A stretch of DNA of 64,000 bases from Ecdyonurus torrentis (lineage: Eukaryota; Arthropoda; Insecta; Ephemeroptera; Heptageniidae), in NCBI GenBank assembly GCA_949318235.1, contig OX439134.1:23116162-23180161 (forward strand), written 5' to 3'. Positions 58,345-64,000 of the stretch are shown in pieces (position 1 is the first letter of the stretch; each line of letters begins with the position of its first letter). A program made the position numbers and the translations under genes. Under the pieces are notes generated by a model, which worked only from the letters and a program-made list of their open reading frames with translations, did not search any database and was not told where the DNA came from.

Positions 58345-58640
58345 AGTATTTCAGTTTGTATGATGTGAGAAATATAGGTAAAAAAAATAGTATAAAATAT
58401 TGTTGTGCTGGTTGCACAAATCTAAATTTTGTTCTCACTGCTACGGTGAAAAATCGCTACAGTTGTGTTTTTACAAACTAAAGCTATTTATATTTAAAGG
58501 CATAGACAACATGAAAACATTAGTAGAATAATAGAATGTAGGTCCCATTTTGTGTTAAAGAACATGTTGTTTCATGTTCTCTATGCCTTTAAGTCGTATT
58601 AAGTGTTTCGTGATGTAAATGCTTATGTTTGTTTTCTTAA
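58345..58640 (-). mobile_element. Decayed family A copy 12, with a mini-A inserted
   Basis: TTGTTGTGCTGGTTGCACAA, TGTTCTCACTGCTACGG at the left and GTGTTTCGTGATGTAAATGC at the right match the family A interior. They are interrupted by a second, short A copy at 58498-58588. Confidence 0.7.
58498..58588. mobile_element. 91-bp deletion derivative of family A, nested in A
   Basis: TTAA at 58494-58497 and 58589-58592. AGGCATAGACAACATG and TTCTCTATGCCT ends are intact but nearly all of the interior is gone, leaving the GTCCCATTTTGTGTT block. Confidence 0.85.
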
Positions 58641-58872
58641 GAGCTGCTCGCAATGACGTTTAACTTGATGCACGTAAAGTTACAACAATCAATGTTATGT
58701 GAGTGAACAGCTGGTCTACTTGCTAGGGACACCGCCAAATATTTTGCTTCAAATGTTACCTGCAGAAATTTTACCAAAGTTGCCTATATTTATTTTAGTA
58801 CCTTAAAGTAATCAAAATATTTGTATATAAGTAAAAGTTACTAAACTGAAATTTTTAAATATATTAGAAGTA

Positions 58873-59183
58873 TAGGGTGTTTTCATTCATGATAAAGTCG
58901 GCGCCATACGTGAGCGCTAAATAACATGGACCAGTAGGAGAAAATGACACATTTTGCCAGTTTAAAAATACTTTACAATATTTTTGAGAGCATTGATGTT
59001 GTTAACAGGTTGAATTAATTTTTGAAGTATGCAAGAAAAATAATGATATGTATCCAAAAAATAGCTAATTTTCCAAAGAAAATAGCCAAAAACTACGTTG
59101 GTCCTATGCTGAGCAATGTTATTCATTGCTCAAGAAGAGCATATTGAAAAGTATTTAGAATGACGTTATGCGCACACACCCTA
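58873..59183 (+). mobile_element. Family D element, copy 15
   Basis: Complete 311-bp copy, TAGGGTGTTTTCATTCATGA to TATGCGCACACACCCTA, flanked by TA. The CRE has become TGACGTTA. Confidence 0.9.
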
Positions 59184-59537
59184 TAATATAGTATTCATAA
59201 CCCTGTAACATTTTAAAACTACAAAATATTCCATCAATATAAAATTATATATCGTATAGATACAACTTTACGTTAATACAAAACTTCGCTAATCTCTATT
59301 GTTTTCGTCTGTGCACATAATTATGTTTTAAAATTTGTTACACTAAATTAAAAATATATAAAACTTGACCAAGTGGATTTAACTTGACTTGGTATATAAT
59401 AAACCGTCATGTTATACAGTATGATATATGTAATTTTTCAGAATATCTAATAATTTTAAAATACTATAAGATAATTTTAAAATGTAAGACTGGCCTACAG
59501 TTGAGCTTGTTGTATACATACATACATATATAAATTA

Positions 59538-60050
59538 TTGCACCGTGTAAAGCTGGCTTATAGTTTAGTAACTACAACCGAGCATAAATATCTTATACTA
59601 TGTGAACAAATTAAATTGAAAATTACTAGTATCTATAAAAGAACTGAAATGTACAATAGAGGTCCTTTCTGTGGTTGTTTGCAGATTTATAATAATCTGC
59701 CAACTGTATTAAGAGAAATTGAAGACCCTATTTTGTTTAAAAAAATTATTGAAAACACTACTGTTAAACAAGCAATATTATTCTATTGATGAGTTTATGA
59801 AAGATAATGAATCAGAATAAACAATGCATTTATAGTTTTTTTTTATTATTATTATTAAATTAAAAGTTTTTTTTTCTATATTTATAAATATGTTTTTTGT
59901 GATATATTGATGTTTTGTGTTATAATTGTGTACCTATTAACTATCATTTCTAATTGTATCAACTGATACAATAACCCAAGCCGATCTACTTTACTTTATA
60001 TTGTGATTGTAGGATGAAAGAAATGAATAAATATATTTTGAACTTGAACA
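59538..60050 (+). mobile_element. LINE C-terminal relic with 3' tail
   Basis: The frame to TGA 59787-59789 contains YNRGPFCGCLQIYNNLP and REIEDPILFKKII. This resembles the C-terminal segment of non-LTR reverse transcriptases (pattern RG.-x-W/IYN-x-LP ... LFKK). It is followed by a UTR with CCAAGCCGATCTACTTTACT, TGATTGTAGGATGAAAGAAA, TGAATAAATATATTTTGAAC. The same tail is found at 8861-8945. 5'-truncated; no catalytic domain present. Confidence 0.5.
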
Positions 60051-60135
60051 TGGCTTAACGCATGTACAGTATGTACAACCGATCATAAATATGTTATAGT
60101 ATGTGAACATGGCTTAACGCATGTACGTACAAGAG
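60049..60135. repeat. Tandem duplication
   Basis: GAACATGGCTTAACGCATGT occurs twice (60049 and 60107), separated by AACCGATCATAAATATGTTA. A third, partial unit lies at 59571-59605 on the other side of the LINE relic, suggesting the LINE landed in a small tandem array. Confidence 0.6.
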
Positions 60136-60217
60136 CTTAAAACTTCCATTATCAATTAATCAATAATCAGATCTCGTTATTGACAATACAATATATAATC
60201 CTCTCATCACATGAAAT

Positions 60218-60475
60218 GTGATAAAGCCGTGTTTGATTTCATCAGCTGATCAGCAGTATAACAATACTATACACATAAAAAACTATAACGTGATAGGTAG
60301 TCACTATATATACACTAGACAAACAAATGTGTATATTTTTATCACATTTCGTAAAAACGTAAGATTTCAAGGTATACTGGATACAATGGAGCTCTCTGTT
60401 CTTAACAATGCACAACGTGCTTGTTTAAAAAAAAAATTCCCCCTTAAATAAACGCTTAGGATTGAATTAAAGTGT
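60218..60475 (+). mobile_element. Possible second LINE C-terminal relic
   Basis: The frame ending at 60451 contains YIYTRQTN, RKNVRFQGILDTMELSVLNN and KKKFPLK. It resembles the TR-x(n)-RxQG-x-WN-x-L ... KKK pattern at the end of non-LTR reverse transcriptases but lacks the WN-x-LP core. Weak. Confidence 0.3.
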
Positions 60476-60856
60476 ACTTTATAAAGCAGCGCACCTCAGT
60501 TAATAAAATAAATTTTTACTATGAACTTAATGCCAGGGTCAATAAAGAAATCTTATTTCTATCTTTCGGTAATACCATATGAAAACGGAGACACAATTTA
60601 ACATATATAGGGTATGATCTATGAAGTAGCCTGGAAACTAAAAAACGAAATTCGCCGTCAAACAGCGAAAAACATTGTTATCAAAAATCGAGTTATTGCG
60701 TGCACCCAGAGTACTGAATTTTCTCGTTAAATTTTACCTTGGCAATTTTTTCTTGGTAAATTACGAAATACTTGGATTGTGCACGAGTGTATTTTGACTA
60801 AATATTCATTGTTATCGATGTAAGTATGAAGAGTACTGGGTCCTCTGTAAACATTA

Positions 60857-61474
60857 TAGAGTGTTTGCATTCATATCAAAGTGGACGCCATATTTGAGCA
60901 CTAAATAACATGGGCTGATATAAGAAAACGTCATATTTTGCCAGTTTAAAAATACTTAAAAAAAGCAATTATTTTGAGTGTTATCAAGGTTGCATTAGTT
61001 TTTCAATTAAATGTGAAATAATAATAAATAATCTTGGCTAAGAAGTGTTGAAATTGTCCCTGTTGTTGTTTCTGTGAATGGTCTGGTTAGCAAAGATTGG
61101 TTAAAAGCAAGAGAAAAGTTAAACCTCGAGGACAGCTATAGGCATTTACGTGTCATGCAGAAAGCTGCAGTTCATGGCACAGCTAACATCGTGCGCAAAG
61201 TGCTTAGTTTGTGACCCCTCTATATACCACCTCCAGTTTCTAACATAATTGGTACTGGATTATTCTCACCTTCACCTTGAATCAAGTAAGATTCCGGTGT
61301 TAGTGTTGCAGAAGAAGAAAGAAAAGAGCATAATAATAAATGAACTAAAAACAACAACTGATTTTCTAAAGAAAATAGGCAAAAGCTACTTTTTTCCTAT
61401 GCTAAGCATTGTTATTCATTGCTCTAGTATAGCGTCCAAGTGCATTATAAATGGCGTCATGCGCACACATACAC
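60857..61474 (+). mobile_element. Family D element, copy 16, split by a LINE fragment
   Basis: TAGAGTGTTTGCATTCATAT, GGACGCCATATTTGAGCACT, TTTTGCCAGTTTAAAAATAC at the left. Resumes after 61329 and ends GTATAGCGTCCAAGTGCATT, ATGGCGTCATGCGCACAC. Confidence 0.85.
61030..61329 (+). mobile_element. 5'-truncated LINE insertion, reverse-transcriptase C-terminus
   Basis: A frame from about 61032 to TGA 61212-61214 reads VEIVPVVVSVNGLVSK ... MQKAAVHGTANIVRKVLSL. This matches the conserved C-terminal tail of many non-LTR reverse transcriptases (VVPVVVGALG-V ... LLQKAALLGTARILRKVL). The 300-bp insert sits inside a family D element and is flanked by ATAATAATAAAT at 61018-61029 and 61330-61341, a plausible 12-bp target duplication, although D is naturally AAT-rich there. 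The 3' end is GAAGAAGAAAGAAAAGAG. The catalytic parts are absent. Confidence 0.65.
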
Positions 61475-61891
61475 AGTTACCTGGAATATATTTATACTGT
61501 TGCATTTGTACATCAACCTGCAATAAAAATAATAATTAAAATATTTTGAATATAAACTTTTATGATTTAATTTAAAATAAAATAAAAAGTTGTTATTATT
61601 ATTATAATTAGTCTAATAAAACGTGGACTCGTCTGCTGTTTAATAATTAAAATTATTATTACGCACTTTAACTTGGTATAAAAATTTTATACTGATATCT
61701 CCCCTTTGCAAACTTATGCATGTATAATAATAAAGATTTTCTACGCGACATCGTTAAATAACCAATTTCAATTTTGTGTTTTGTGCGCGGCAAAATTAAG
61801 TTTGAATATTTTACTTTTTACTAATGCAAGTGATCCTGTTTTTTTATTTATTTTTTTTTTTTATTTTTTTTTTTTTCATTTGAATTTTTGT

Positions 61892-61895
<4 letters not shown>
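61475..61895. other. AT-rich spacer, nothing recognised
   Basis: Poly-T near 61850-61876. No gene is seen. Confidence 0.45.

Positions 61896-61943
<48 letters not shown>
61896..61943. repeat. (CT)n microsatellite
   Basis: About 24 CT units. Confidence 0.97.
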
Positions 61944-61947
<4 letters not shown>

Positions 61948-62191
61948 ATTTTTATAATGACAAATTATTACAATAATTTATTAAATTTTATTTATTTTAT
62001 TATTATTATTATGAAGCTAAAAAAAGTTATATATTATATAACTTTGGCAAATACAATTTTCAATTTTTTTTTTTTACGGTTAGAAATTCTTTAATTGAAA
62101 AACTTTTGTTGCAAAGAAATCCTTCCATATTTGAATTAAAGAATTATTATTATTTGAATTTTAATTATTTGCTGTGAACACGCTAAACATG

Positions 62192-62192
<1 letters not shown>

Positions 62193-62284
<92 letters not shown>
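62193..62284. repeat. (TA)n microsatellite
   Basis: About 46 TA units. Confidence 0.98.
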
Positions 62285-63442
<1,158 letters not shown>

Positions 63443-63723
63443 AACGTTCAGTACATGATATAGTATCAACATCAACACAGCAAGTTACAAAACATTTTGT
63501 CCAAGCCAAGCCAGTGTATGTATATTTACATACAGTGTAGAGTTAGAGCTGTGTATGTTGACTGACATTTGCATGAGACACGAGTGTACAGTACATCATT
63601 GTCACAAAACAATATTGGATAACAATTTCTATTGTCGGCATACCTGGCTTGCTTGCTTGCTTTTTTAGTGTCGATTTTGTAACAAGGTGCTCAAATTTAA
63701 ATAATGATGGGAATGTCAAAGGT

Positions 63724-63775
63724 CGTCTCTCTCTCTCTCTCTCTCTCTCTTTGTCTCTGTCTCTGTCTCTGTCAC
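63724..63775. repeat. (CT)n and (TCTCTG)n microsatellite
   Basis: CT to about 63751, then TCTCTG units. A second CT run lies at 63816-63838. Confidence 0.95.
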
Positions 63776-64000
63776 TTTATGTAAATAATAAAATGTCATT
63801 AAATTCAAATTTGAATCTCTCTCTCTCTCTTTGTCTCTCATATTTCATTAGATATTCTCTTTAAATTTTAATAAAAAATTTGACTCCAAAGTTTGTATGT
63901 ATACTTGGAAATCTTATTGATTGTGTTCTTGGACATTTCATTTAACAAGGATGAAAGTAAGATTAATAACTAATTAATAATTATGTGTACTGGTTATAAT

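Overview
This window looks like non-coding DNA from an animal nuclear genome: AT-rich (by eye about two thirds A+T), full of long CT/GA, TA and CA microsatellites and poly-T tracts, and packed with short inverted-repeat transposons. I see no bacterial, viral or organellar gene organisation. The only convincing piece of a host gene is one short exon at 39085-39162 (+). It encodes the N-terminus and first KH-domain strand of a poly(rC)-binding protein (PCBP; fly homologue mub) and ends in a clean GT splice donor. No continuation of the KH domain was found downstream, so the rest of the window, nearly 25 kb, is probably its first coding intron and the upstream part is 5' flank or 5'UTR intron. 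The wording LIMQGK fits an invertebrate PCBP. The species cannot be named from this sequence; a marine invertebrate is only a guess.

The rest is mostly a layered deposit of small transposons, grouped here into families by repeated sequence. Family A (about 330 bp, TTAA target, ends AGGCATAGAC) has about a dozen copies. Family B (about 315 bp, near-palindromic, TTAA target, ends AGGCGTAGAACACC) has six. Family J (TTAA target) has several. Family D (about 310 bp, TA target, ends TAGGGTGT) has about seventeen. Families C and F share ends CACGGAAA. Families E, L, M and several single-copy palindromes complete the set. Nested copies reveal target sites directly: A in D, E in D, D in TA microsatellites, A in A, a LINE fragment in D, and a 2.8-kb fold-back element in A.

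Layout. 1-5.1 kb: A, D and C copies plus a 540-bp palindrome. 5.2-9.5 kb: mostly unique AT-rich DNA, D/C copies, a CA array and a LINE 3' tail. 10-19.3 kb: a 460-bp palindrome, A copies, large TA/CT/TG arrays and a 767-bp TTAA element holding a tRNA-like sequence. 19.3-30.8 kb: microsatellites with A, B, D, F and L copies. 30.8-32.4 kb: a hAT-like element with 8-bp target duplication and GATCG-rich ends. 32.4-38 kb: D/A/B copies and long unique DNA. 38.2-39.2 kb: a hairpin element, then the PCBP exon. 40-46.6 kb: tandem D copies and two giant palindromes. 46.6-57.4 kb: hairpin elements and B, A, E, D, F, J copies. 57.4-64 kb: a G-quadruplex motif, LINE C-terminal relics, and D copies in TA arrays.

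The strongest unexplained signal is the perfect CRE palindrome TGACGTCA. I count at least 38 copies, spread over several unrelated transposon families and some unique DNA, where fewer than one would be expected by chance.
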